The notes under the pieces were generated by a model. The model worked only from the letters and a program-made list of their open reading frames with translations. It made no database searches and was not told where the DNA came from. Below are positions 1 through 8,023 of a DNA stretch of 64,000 nt, piece after piece. The stretch comes from Clostridia bacterium. Its GTDB lineage: Bacteria; Bacillota; Clostridia; Oscillospirales; Acutalibacteraceae. The translations under genes were made by a program, and so were the position numbers. The DNA lies in assembly GCA_017399405.1 (NCBI GenBank), contig JAFQCT010000012.1, positions 1 to 64,000 of the forward strand, written 5' to 3'. The stretch's first letter is position 1; every line of letters starts with the position of its first letter.

Positions 1-25
1 GCTCTACCAACTGAGCTACAGAGGT
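1..25 (-). tRNA. tRNA, 5' part only (cut by window edge)
   Basis: The reverse complement starts ACCTCTG, followed by TAGCTCAGTTGGTAGAGC, which is an acceptor 5' strand and a D-arm. The anticodon lies outside the window, so the amino acid cannot be named. It is the last visible member of a minus-strand tRNA cluster after tRNA-Val and tRNA-Asp. Confidence 0.85.
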
Positions 26-31
26 AAAAAA

Positions 32-108
32 TGGCGACCCGGAACGGGCTCGAACCGTCGACCTCTAGCGTGACAGGCTAGCGTTCTAACCAACTGAACT
101 ACCGGGCC
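32..108 (-). tRNA. tRNA-Asp (anticodon GTC)
   Basis: The reverse complement folds as a cloverleaf. The acceptor GGCCCGG pairs with CCGGGTC, the anticodon arm is CTAGC-CTGTCAC-GCTAG with anticodon GTC, and the T-loop is TTCGAGC. The 3' end is GCCA, so CCA is encoded. It lies 3 nt after tRNA-Val and about 6 nt before the next tRNA, so the three are probably one transcript. Confidence 0.96.
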
Positions 109-111
109 ATT

Positions 112-187
112 TGGTGGGAACAACAGGGCTCGAACCTGTGACCCTCTGCTTGTAAGGCAGATGCTCTCCCAGCTGAGCTATGCTCCC
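112..187 (-). tRNA. tRNA-Val (anticodon TAC)
   Basis: The reverse complement has acceptor GGGAGCA pairing with TGTTCCC, anticodon arm TCTGC-CTTACAA-GCAGA with anticodon TAC, a T-arm with TTCGAGC, and an encoded CCA end. It is the first tRNA of the minus-strand cluster. Confidence 0.96.
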
Positions 188-219
188 ACATTTTTGCTGC
201 TGTTTTCAGCGGCTCGTAT

Positions 220-248
220 AATTTACCACATACAAAAAGATTTGTCAA
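220..248 (-). promoter_or_regulatory. Probable promoter of the tRNA cluster
   Basis: On the minus strand a perfect TTGACA (243-248) is followed after 17 nt by TAAATT (220-225), about 33 nt before tRNA-Val. The -35 is perfect and the -10 matches 4 of 6 positions. Confidence 0.55.
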
Positions 249-311
249 CACTTTTTTTCAACTTTTTTTAATTTTTTTGAAAAAAGTTTTTATGAGTATA
301 AATTACTCTGT

Positions 312-463
312 AAATTGGAGTTTGTAGGGATGTTAAAGAATAAAGAATAGTGAATAAAGAATAAAATCGGAACTGCGTTGTAGGGGCGATTCGTGAATCT
401 CCCCTACAACGCAGGCGTGGAAGCCTGCCACTACGCGAACACCCCGACAAACTCCAATTTGTC
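312..463. repeat. Mini repeat element with inverted ends
   Basis: The ends are inverted copies: AAATTGGAGTTTGT at 312-325 and ACAAACTCCAATTT at 447-460. Inside are two hairpins. The first is a 12-bp stem, 375-386 with 401-412, around GGGGCGATTCGTGAATC. The second is GCAGGCGTGGAAGCCTGC (411-428), followed by CACTACGCG. The same modules recur at 46305-46357 and 21856-21880, and the ends recur near 45625, 56504 and 56699. No transposase is present. This is a non-autonomous, MITE-like repeat, and the rest of the gap between tRNA-Val and metG holds no gene that I can see. Confidence 0.8.
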
Positions 464-501
464 AAACTATTAAAGTTATAAAATAAATTGTTGCAAACTT
501 C

Positions 502-530
502 TTGAAAATATTGGTAATGTTTAGTATAAT
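502..530 (+). promoter_or_regulatory. Promoter of metG operon
   Basis: TTGAAA (502-507) and TATAAT (525-530) are separated by 17 nt. This predicts a leader of about 55 nt before metG. No T-box hallmark sequence is visible in that leader. Confidence 0.75.
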
Positions 531-593
531 ACTATAATATATGCGGTAAAAATATTTTTATCTGCTAAAATTTTTCAGAAAGGGGCGTTTTCT

Positions 594-2537
594 ATGTGTG
601 AAAAGCCAAAGTTTTACATCACAACAGCCATTGCGTACACATCACGCAAACCTCACATCGGCAACAGTTATGAAATTGTGTTGACCGACGCTATTGCGAG
701 GTACAAACGAATGCAGGGCTTTGATGTTTTCTTTCTGACAGGTACTGACGAGCACGGTCAAAAAATCGAAGAATATGCAAAGGACGCTGGTGTTAGTCCT
801 AAAGAATATGTTGACAAGGTTGCAGGCGAAATTAAGGGAATCTGTGATTTGCTTAACACAACTTATGACCATTTTATTCGTACAACTGACGATTATCACG
901 AAAAAACTGTTCAGAAAATTTTCAAAAAACTTTATGACCAAGGCGATATTTATAAGAGTGAATATGAAGGTCTTTACTGTACTCCTTGCGAGTCTTTCTG
1001 GACTGAAAGCCAATTAGTTGACGGTAAATGTCCTGACTGTGGCAGAGATGTTCACAAAGAAAAAGAAGAAACATATTTCCTTAAACTTTCTAAATATCAG
1101 AAACAGCTTGAAGAATTCATTGAAAACAATGAAAACTTCATTTATCCTGAGGCTCGTAAAAAAGAAATGCTTAACAACTTTATTAAACCTGGACTTCAGG
1201 ATTTGTGCGTTTCTCGTTCATCATTCAAATGGGGTGTTCCCGTTTCATTTGACGATAAACATGTTATTTATGTTTGGATTGACGCACTTTCAAACTATAT
1301 TACTGCTCTCGGTTATGACCCTGATGGCAGTGGTGAAAAGTACAACAAATACTGGCCTGCCGATGTTCATATTATCGGTAAAGATATTGTAAGATTCCAT
1401 ACAATTTACTGGCCAATTATGCTTATGGCACTTGGTGAGCCACTTCCTAAACAGGTTTATGGTCATCCTTGGCTTCTTTTTGGTGAAGACAAGATGAGTA
1501 AATCTCGCGGTAATGTTATTTACGCTGACGACCTTACAGAGATTTTCGGTGTTGATGCAGTTCGTTACTATCTTCTTTCAGAAATGCCACACGCACACGA
1601 TGGTTCAATTACTTATGAGGCTATGATTGACCGATTTAACACTGACCTTGCAAATACACTCGGTAATCTTGTAAACAGAACTATTGCAATGCAGAACAAG
1701 TATTTTGACGGTATTGTTCAAGCACCTACTTGTCCTACCGAATTTGACGAAGACCTTAAAGAAAGTGCAAAGAAAGCACTTGCAGGTTTCGACAAATACA
1801 TTTCAGAATACAAGATGAGCGATGCAGTTGAATGTGTAATCAATTTTGCTCGCCGTTGCAACAAATACATTGACGAAACAATGCCTTGGGCACTTGCTAA
1901 AGACGAAGCACAGAAAGAAAAACTCGGTACAGTTCTTTACAATCTTCTTGAGGGTATTCGTGTTCTTTCTGCACTTATCTCACCTATTATGCCTGAAACT
2001 GCAGTTAAGATTGCAGAACAGTTGAATGTTCCTATTGCAACTTATGAAAGCATTCAGGAATGGGGCGGACTTGAAAGTGGTATCAAAGTTGGTACTGCTA
2101 CTCCTCTTTTCTCAAGAATTGACGGTGAAAAGTTGATTGCTGAACTTCAGGCTAAAAAAGAGGCTGAAGAAAAGGCAAATGCTCCTGCACCAAAAATTGA
2201 GGGACTTGCTGAAATCGGTTTTGACGATTTTATGAAAGTTGAACTTCGTGTTGCAGAAGTTAAGAACTGCGAGCCAATCAAAAAGGCAAAGAAACTTCTT
2301 AAACTCACTCTTGATGACGGAACAGGCACAGACAGAATCGTTGCAAGCGGTATTGCAAAATGGTACGCACCTTCCGACCTTATCGGTAAAAAGGTTGTAG
2401 TTGTTGCAAACCTTAAACCTGCTGTTCTTTGTGGTGTTGAAAGTTGCGGTATGATTCTTGCAGCTGATATTACAGAAGAAGATGCAAAGGTTGTTTTTGT
2501 TGACAAAGATATGCCAAACGGAGCGAGAATAAGATAA
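594..2537 (+). CDS. metG: Methionyl-tRNA synthetase
   Basis: Cytosolic enzyme that charges tRNA-Met with methionine using ATP. The class I signatures are present: PHIG near residue 20 (HIGH box) and KMSKS at 300-304. Four cysteines (129, 132, 146, 149) form the zinc knuckle. After the anticodon-binding helical domain, residues from about 545 form an EMAPII-like tRNA-binding domain (from FDDFMKVELRVAEV), so this is the long, C-terminally extended form usual in Firmicutes. The start follows an AAGGGG ribosome site at about 580. The stop overlaps the tatD start by one base, which implies translational coupling. The gene heads a three-gene operon. Confidence 0.98.
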   Translation: MCEKPKFYITTAIAYTSRKPHIGNSYEIVLTDAIARYKRMQGFDVFFLTGTDEHGQKIEEYAKDAGVSPKEYVDKVAGEIKGICDLLNTTYDHFIRTTDDYHEKTVQKIFKKLYDQGDIYKSEYEGLYCTPCESFWTESQLVDGKCPDCGRDVHKEKEETYFLKLSKYQKQLEEFIENNENFIYPEARKKEMLNNFIKPGLQDLCVSRSSFKWGVPVSFDDKHVIYVWIDALSNYITALGYDPDGSGEKYNKYWPADVHIIGKDIVRFHTIYWPIMLMALGEPLPKQVYGHPWLLFGEDKMSKSRGNVIYADDLTEIFGVDAVRYYLLSEMPHAHDGSITYEAMIDRFNTDLANTLGNLVNRTIAMQNKYFDGIVQAPTCPTEFDEDLKESAKKALAGFDKYISEYKMSDAVECVINFARRCNKYIDETMPWALAKDEAQKEKLGTVLYNLLEGIRVLSALISPIMPETAVKIAEQLNVPIATYESIQEWGGLESGIKVGTATPLFSRIDGEKLIAELQAKKEAEEKANAPAPKIEGLAEIGFDDFMKVELRVAEVKNCEPIKKAKKLLKLTLDDGTGTDRIVASGIAKWYAPSDLIGKKVVVVANLKPAVLCGVESCGMILAADITEEDAKVVFVDKDMPNGARIR

Positions 2538-3304
2538 TGTATCATAACATTTTTGATTCACACGCACATTATGACGACGAGCAGTTTGACACAGACAGAA
2601 ACGAACTGCTCGTTTCTTTTAGAGAAAACGGAGTTTCGGGTGTCATTTGTTGCGGAACAAACATTAAAACAAGTGAATTTGCAGTAGAACTTTCTCACAA
2701 ATACGATTTTGTGTATTCGGCTGTTGGGTTTCACCCTCTTGATAATGACGAATACAAAGATGGAGATTTGGAGAGAATAAAGAAATTAGCACAGGACGAA
2801 AAGTGCGTTGCTATCGGTGAAATTGGACTTGACTATCACTATGAAAAAGAAAGTCGCGAAAATCAGTTGATTCTACTTGAAAAGCAAATTCAGTTGGCAA
2901 ATGAACTTGACTTGCCTGTGATTTTCCACGACAGAGAATCCCACGAAGACACGCTAAATATACTTAAAAAGTATAAGCCAAAGGGTGTGCTTCACTGCTT
3001 CTCGGGTAGTGTTGAAATGGCAAAAGAAATCATCAAATTAGGTTTGTATATCGGTCTTGGTGGTGCAGTAACATTCAAGAATGCTGTTAAGCCTTGCGAA
3101 GTTGCAAAGTATGTACCCAGTGACAGATTACTCATTGAAACTGATGCTCCGTATATGACTCCCGTACCTTTCAGAGGTAAAAGATGTGATTCGTTGCATA
3201 TACCTTATACTGCAGAAAAAATCGCAGAACTGCGTGGAGTTACAGCACAAGAAATTCTTGATTTGACGGATAAAAATGCAAAAATATTATTTAATATAAG
3301 GTGA
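2537..3304 (+). CDS. tatD: TatD family metal-dependent hydrolase (DNase)
   Basis: TIM-barrel hydrolase of 255 residues, the usual family length. Metal-binding motifs are visible: DSHAH at residues 7-11, GEIGLDYH in the middle, HCFSG, and ETDAPY near the C-terminus. TatD proteins are 3'-5' exonucleases or phosphodiesterases in DNA repair and RNA quality control. The metG-tatD pair is conserved in Firmicutes. The start codon overlaps the metG stop. A TatD-linked radical SAM gene is also in the window (55238), but far from this gene. Confidence 0.95.
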   Translation: MYHNIFDSHAHYDDEQFDTDRNELLVSFRENGVSGVICCGTNIKTSEFAVELSHKYDFVYSAVGFHPLDNDEYKDGDLERIKKLAQDEKCVAIGEIGLDYHYEKESRENQLILLEKQIQLANELDLPVIFHDRESHEDTLNILKKYKPKGVLHCFSGSVEMAKEIIKLGLYIGLGGAVTFKNAVKPCEVAKYVPSDRLLIETDAPYMTPVPFRGKRCDSLHIPYTAEKIAELRGVTAQEILDLTDKNAKILFNIR

Positions 3305-3308
3305 TATT

Positions 3309-3608
3309 ATGTTAAAACATATTGTAATGTGGAAATTTAAGGACGCAGAGGGAAAGACAAAAGACGAAAACATTGAAATCGTGAAAAATGGTCTTGAAGC
3401 ACTTCCCCCACTCGTTCCACACATAAAAAAACTCACATTCCTTAAAAATCAGGTGGAATGTGAAAGAAATTTTGATGCACTTTTAGTTGTTGAAACTGAA
3501 AACGAGGAAGAACTCCAGAAATACAAAGTTCATCCCGAACACAAAAAAGTTGCTTCTTATGTTGCAAAAGTAACAGAAAACCGCGGTGCAGTTGACATTT
3601 GGGAATAA
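3309..3608 (+). CDS. Dabb (stress-responsive A/B barrel) domain protein
   Basis: Small 99-residue protein beginning MLKHIVMWKFKD, the typical start of Dabb (dimeric alpha-beta barrel) domains. The domain fills the whole protein and would act as a cytosolic dimer. The substrate is unknown. GGTGAT precedes the start, which is 4 nt after tatD, so it is the last gene of the metG operon. A strong terminator follows. Confidence 0.85.
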   Translation: MLKHIVMWKFKDAEGKTKDENIEIVKNGLEALPPLVPHIKKLTFLKNQVECERNFDALLVVETENEEELQKYKVHPEHKKVASYVAKVTENRGAVDIWE

Positions 3609-3620
3609 AAAGCAAAATTT

Positions 3621-3647
3621 AAGGGTACTCGATTGAGTACCCTTTTT
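3621..3647 (+). terminator. Rho-independent terminator after metG operon
   Basis: Hairpin GGGTACTC-GATT-GAGTACCC followed by TTTTTG. Confidence 0.93.
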
Positions 3648-3656
3648 GTTATACTT

Positions 3657-4061
3657 TTATGAAAGTGGTTTACCGTCCGAATCAGGAATTTTGTCTACTA
3701 AAATCATAACGAAATCAATAAGTGCCCATATACCTGCTACTAACGGACCAATAACAATAATCCAACCTATAAGGCTAAGTAACAACTGAGCAATTGCCTT
3801 ACCCTTGTAGCCAAGATAGAAGTTGTGAATACCAAGTCCACCAAGGAAGAATGCAAGAAGTGCTGCTACCAGCTTGTTTTTGTCGCTTTTCCGAGCTTGT
3901 GGTGCTGCTGCCACGCCACAAGCAAGGCAAACTGCTGCACCCGGTGCTAATTCTTTACCGCAGTTATGACAATAAGCCACTCCTGCACCTTTTGCTACTC
4001 CACAGTTAACGCATACAACTGCTTCGTCAGCCATTTGTGTTCCGCAATTTTTACAATACAT
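3657..4061 (-). CDS. Zinc-ribbon and TM2 domain membrane protein
   Basis: 134 residues. Two zinc ribbons lie at the N-terminus (YCKNCG...CVNCG, then YCHNCG...CLACG). A TM2 domain of two hydrophobic helices with a short connecting turn follows (GGLGIHNFYLGYKGKA, then LLLSLIGWIIVIGPLVAGIW). It is a small inner-membrane protein of unknown role. The start follows GGAGAGGAGAA. The gene stands alone between the metG terminator and the SPFH gene. Confidence 0.88.
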   Translation of the reverse strand: MYCKNCGTQMADEAVVCVNCGVAKGAGVAYCHNCGKELAPGAAVCLACGVAAAPQARKSDKNKLVAALLAFFLGGLGIHNFYLGYKGKAIAQLLLSLIGWIIVIGPLVAGIWALIDFVMILVDKIPDSDGKPLS

Positions 4062-4144
4062 AATAATTTTCTCCTCTCCGTAAATGTTGCCACATTTATC
4101 AGCAATTTGATAATATCATATTTTTACAAAATTTGCAATATTCT

Positions 4145-4948
4145 TTATTCTGTTTTACCTTCAAGCTCGTCCATACTGATAAGCACACCGCTATCACTCA
4201 TTACGGTTGGCAATTCGCCATTCCACTTGCTCCATTTTATGTAATCAACATAATCAGGTGATTTTGCAAGTGCCTCTTGAATAAGACGGATACTTTCAGC
4301 CTCAGCCTCAGCCTGAGTGATTTTCTGCTTTGCCTCAACTTCAATACGGGCAAGGTCTTGTTCTGCCTTTAATGCGTTCTGTTGGGCTGTCTGTTTTGCC
4401 TCAACTGCTGCGTTGAATTCTTCAGAGAAATCGAAGTTTACAATATTAAATATTTCAACTGTAAGACCATACTGGTTGATTTTTTCTGACAACGCTTCTT
4501 TAATCTGGTCGCCAACTGCCTGACGCTTTGTGATAAGTTCTTCAGCAGTGTACTGTGCAGAAACAGCTTTAATGCTTTCCTGAATTGCAGGAACAACAAC
4601 GACTGTACCGTAATCAACACCAACATTCTGATAAAGTGATGCAGATGAATCATTATTTACATGGTAGTTTACCGCAACCACATAAGAAACAATCTGCAAG
4701 TCTTTTGATGATGCTGAGCCCTCGGTTTCAATCTTCTGTGTACGATTATTAACCTGTACTACTCGCTGAATAAATGGGATTTTGAAGTGCAAGCCTTCGT
4801 CAAGCACAGTATCTTCAACAGCACCAAATGTAAGCACAACGCCTGTGTGACCTGCTGAAACAACTGTGAAACTTGAAAATACAACCACACCTACAACAAG
4901 TATGGCAACTGCAATTACAACAATTTTTACAATCTTTTTATTATCCAT
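4145..4948 (-). CDS. SPFH/band 7 (prohibitin-like) membrane protein
   Basis: 267 residues from the ATG that follows GGGAGG at 4957-4962. A longer reading frame upstream has no ribosome site. One N-terminal transmembrane helix (about residues 5-27) is followed by a band 7 domain (VVSAGHTGVVLTFGAVEDTV) and a long charged helix rich in AKQ and AEAE repeats (about 175-235), typical of prohibitin oligomers. Such proteins form ring-like scaffolds or membrane microdomains. The partner here is unknown. Confidence 0.9.
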   Translation of the reverse strand: MDNKKIVKIVVIAVAILVVGVVVFSSFTVVSAGHTGVVLTFGAVEDTVLDEGLHFKIPFIQRVVQVNNRTQKIETEGSASSKDLQIVSYVVAVNYHVNNDSSASLYQNVGVDYGTVVVVPAIQESIKAVSAQYTAEELITKRQAVGDQIKEALSEKINQYGLTVEIFNIVNFDFSEEFNAAVEAKQTAQQNALKAEQDLARIEVEAKQKITQAEAEAESIRLIQEALAKSPDYVDYIKWSKWNGELPTVMSDSGVLISMDELEGKTE

Positions 4949-4970
4949 AATAATTCCTCCCTTTGACAAT

Positions 4971-4999
4971 ATTTTGCCATATTCCACATATTATGTCAA
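4971..4999 (-). promoter_or_regulatory. Possible promoter of the SPFH gene
   Basis: Minus-strand TTGACA (4994-4999) is followed after 17 nt by CAAAAT (4971-4976). The -35 is perfect and the -10 matches 4 of 6 positions. The start codon is about 25 nt downstream. Confidence 0.5.
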
Positions 5000-5045
5000 T
5001 ATTTATTTGTAACTAAAATATTAAAATATATCATATAAGGATTTA

Positions 5046-6287
5046 TTATGAAAGTTTGTGAATAAATAATCCTGATAATAGTTTTGGTTCAAACCATGTT
5101 GATTTTGGTGGCATAACCTGACCTGCGTCAGCAATATCCATAAGCTCATTAAGTGAGGTTGGGTACATAGCAAATGCTAATTTCATACCCTCTTTGCATC
5201 TTCTTTCTAATTCCCCTAAACCTCTAATACCACCAACGAAGTCAATTCTTTTATCTGTTCGTGGGTCGGTGATATTAAGAATTGGTGTAATAAGGTTATT
5301 TTGAAGAATAGAAACATCAAGACACAACACAGGGTCGTTTTCGTTGATAAATTCAGGCTTTGCAGTAACCTTATACCACTTGTTATCAAGATACATACCA
5401 AATGTATGACGCTCTTGTGGTGCATAAGGGCTTGTTTCTGCTTCTTCAACAACAAATTTTTCGCTCATTTTCTCAATAAACTCTTCACTTGTATTACCGT
5501 TCAAATCTGCAATTACGCGGTTGTAATCCATAATCTTTAATTGGTCGCAAGGGAAAATAACTGACAAAAAGAAGTTAAACTCTGCATTTTTATCGTATTC
5601 GCCTTCTCCCCTTCTACGCTGACCTACACGGACAGCAGAAGCACATCTGTGATGACCGTCAGCAATATAAAGATATGGAATTTCTGCGAACTCTTTAACA
5701 AGTGTATCAATAACTTCCGTATCATCAATTACCCATACAGTTTGTGAAACACCATCATCACTAACGAAATCGTAGCAAGGTGTATGAGTATTTTTCCAGT
5801 TTTCTGTAATATCTGAAACTGTCTTATTTTCACGGTGTGTTAAGAAAATAGGGCCTGTATTTGCATCAAGAGTATCCACATGGCGAATACGGTCTGCCTC
5901 TTTATCGGCACGGGTAAATTCGTGCTTTTTAATAACATTGTTTATGTAATCGTCAACTGCAGTACAACCAACAATACCTGTTTGCTCGCGACCGTTCATA
6001 ATCTGACGATAAATATAAAGCATTGGTTTTTCGTCTTGCTTACAAATGCCATTTTCACTTAACGCGTCAAGATTTTCTTTAGCTTTCTCGTAAACTTCTG
6101 CTGAATAAATATCAATACCCTGTGGCAAATCGACTTCAGCTTTATCAACATGCAAGAATGAATATGGCTTATCTTTTACCATTTCTCTTGCTTCTTCTGA
6201 ATTCATAACATCATAAGGCAACGCACCAACCTGACTTGCATATTCGTCTTTAGGTCTTACCGCCTTAAAAGGTTTTAATACTGCCAT
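5046..6287 (-). CDS. DUF1015 family protein
   Basis: 413 residues from the ATG after GGAGG (6296-6300). The N-terminus MAVLKPFKAVRPKDEYASQV and the internal LYIADGHHRCASA motif identify the DUF1015 family. The GHHR segment resembles a ParB/Srx-type nucleotide-binding motif, so a kinase- or nucleotidase-like activity is possible but unproven. It starts 13 nt after the stop of the peptide-binding lipoprotein gene, so the two share an operon. In the extended frame the N-terminal 42 codons overlap that upstream gene and are not real. Confidence 0.88.
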   Translation of the reverse strand: MAVLKPFKAVRPKDEYASQVGALPYDVMNSEEAREMVKDKPYSFLHVDKAEVDLPQGIDIYSAEVYEKAKENLDALSENGICKQDEKPMLYIYRQIMNGREQTGIVGCTAVDDYINNVIKKHEFTRADKEADRIRHVDTLDANTGPIFLTHRENKTVSDITENWKNTHTPCYDFVSDDGVSQTVWVIDDTEVIDTLVKEFAEIPYLYIADGHHRCASAVRVGQRRRGEGEYDKNAEFNFFLSVIFPCDQLKIMDYNRVIADLNGNTSEEFIEKMSEKFVVEEAETSPYAPQERHTFGMYLDNKWYKVTAKPEFINENDPVLCLDVSILQNNLITPILNITDPRTDKRIDFVGGIRGLGELERRCKEGMKLAFAMYPTSLNELMDIADAGQVMPPKSTWFEPKLLSGLFIHKLS

Positions 6288-6300
6288 TATATATTCCTCC

Positions 6301-7884
6301 CTATTTCTGTGCTTTATAAAAATACATATTGCAACTGTCACCGCTGAAGTAAATACCGCTTGCGTCTTTGTGAACCGCATAAGTTGTAGTTTCTTCATAA
6401 AGTGGTAACACAACTGCGTTTTTAAGCAAGTAACTCTGACAATAAACTATTTTTTCATTAGTACAAGACACTTTTAAATCATTTACGAGTCTGTTACACT
6501 CATCAGAACTATAATTTGAAATATTCATTTCATTATCAGTTGTAAACATTGAAAGATAATCTGCAGGATTATTACTATCAATCGTCAATGAACAGATTGC
6601 TAGTTGGAAATCGTCACTTGCAATACGCTTATTAAAATCTGTTTCTTCAAGGACTGTAACAATACCGTTAAGTTCAACGCCAATGTTTTTCTGCCAGTTG
6701 TTTACAAGTGCTTTTGCAGTTTTTTCATATTCAGAAGTGCAGATTATTTCAATATCAAGTGTTTTGATTTTAAGTTCTTCAAAGGCTTTAAGCATACTAT
6801 TTCGAGCAGTATCGATATTATATGAAAGACCTTCAATTTTACTGTTATCAACACCATAATATGACGGCAAAACTGACTTTAACGGATTTTCGGTAACAAG
6901 AGAAATATCAACGCAAGATACAAGTCCTGTTCGCAAATTGTTGTTCTGTAATGTTTCATCTTTCATATTGAAGATAAGTGAACAAGCAATATTTTTAAGT
7001 TCAGTTTTCACAACAGAGCGACCTAACTCATCTTTATCTTTATCGTCAACGAAAAAGCCTACATCATAAGTACCGTCATCAACTTTTTTAGCGATATCAA
7101 GTGTTGTTGCGTTAAGATAAAAACCAACGCCTGACGGGATTGGCATAAACGCACCCTTGTATTCTGTGTTTTTATTTATAACCACATTTTTGTCGTCACT
7201 AATTGATGAAAGATAAAATCCGCCATTTGAGATTATGTATTCTTCCTCTAAACCGTATCTGCCTGCAGTAAGTTCAAAAAATTGCTGATTACAAGGGAAT
7301 GAAACAGGTTGGGTAAGAGCATATAAGAAATTATTATCTTTTCTGTTTAATGTAATTTCAAGTGTATAATCATTTATAACTTTAATGCCAAGATTATTCG
7401 CACTCATTTCACCACTATGCACTTTTTCTGCATTTTTGATTGCACTTAGAAGTTCAAAATCGGGGGCGTCAGTTTCAGGAAGTAATGCACGGATTATGCC
7501 GAATGCAAAATCCTTTGCAGTAACATTTTTATTGATTGACGCACTTTTTTCTTCAAGAAAATCCGTCACATCATCAGATATAAAGTACTGCATATCATCA
7601 CGAAGATAGAATGTGTAAACAAGACCATCGCTTGAGATTTTGTAATCTTTAACTGCACATTTAACAGGATTATTATTTTCATCTAACTTAAAAAGACCGT
7701 CAAAAGTATTGACAGCTATCATTTTTTCACTTACGCTTTCAGCAATTTGCGGGTCGAAATGCTTTGGCATTTCAGTTATTCCGTAAGCGAAGAATTTATT
7801 TGTAGTATCTTCTTTTTTGCAAGATGCAAAGCAAGTCACAAGCAACACAATCGCACAAAAAAGAGCAATAATTCTTTTAATCAT
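6301..7884 (-). CDS. Peptide/nickel-type ABC transporter substrate-binding lipoprotein (orphan)
   Basis: 527 residues of the SBP_bac_5 (OppA/DppA-like) family. A signal peptide ends in a lipobox, FASC, with the acylated cysteine at residue 22, so it should be anchored outside the membrane. The ATG at 7884 is preferred over an in-frame GTG three codons upstream because GGTGA lies at the right distance before it. Family features include GITEMPKHFDPQ near the N-terminus. No permease or ATPase genes are nearby. The next gene is DUF1015. Confidence 0.88.
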   Translation of the reverse strand: MIKRIIALFCAIVLLVTCFASCKKEDTTNKFFAYGITEMPKHFDPQIAESVSEKMIAVNTFDGLFKLDENNNPVKCAVKDYKISSDGLVYTFYLRDDMQYFISDDVTDFLEEKSASINKNVTAKDFAFGIIRALLPETDAPDFELLSAIKNAEKVHSGEMSANNLGIKVINDYTLEITLNRKDNNFLYALTQPVSFPCNQQFFELTAGRYGLEEEYIISNGGFYLSSISDDKNVVINKNTEYKGAFMPIPSGVGFYLNATTLDIAKKVDDGTYDVGFFVDDKDKDELGRSVVKTELKNIACSLIFNMKDETLQNNNLRTGLVSCVDISLVTENPLKSVLPSYYGVDNSKIEGLSYNIDTARNSMLKAFEELKIKTLDIEIICTSEYEKTAKALVNNWQKNIGVELNGIVTVLEETDFNKRIASDDFQLAICSLTIDSNNPADYLSMFTTDNEMNISNYSSDECNRLVNDLKVSCTNEKIVYCQSYLLKNAVVLPLYEETTTYAVHKDASGIYFSGDSCNMYFYKAQK

Positions 7885-7977
7885 TTTATTCACCGAATAC
7901 AGTATAGCAAAAAAATGTAAATAGTTCTATATTTTCATAAAAATTTTTATAAAAAACTATCTTTTATTATATTATTT

Positions 7978-7986
7978 TGGTATAAT
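7978..7986 (+). promoter_or_regulatory. Extended -10 promoter of rmuC
   Basis: TGG followed directly by TATAAT (7981-7986) forms an extended -10 element. The -35 region is weak. The ribosome site AGGAG lies at about 8009. Confidence 0.6.
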
Positions 7987-8023
7987 AAGGTATATATTTT
8001 ACTTATAGGAGTGAAAATCTCGT

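Noticed and set aside
268-465. Open frame of 65 codons on the minus strand
   Set aside because: It runs through the mini repeat element, has no ribosome site and its predicted product is repeat-derived.
540-593. T-box riboswitch ahead of metG
   Set aside because: The leader is about 55 nt, too short, and the T-box sequence or a matching terminator is missing.
642-1013. Minus-strand open frame inside metG
   Set aside because: Opposite-strand shadow of a clear synthetase domain, without its own start signals.
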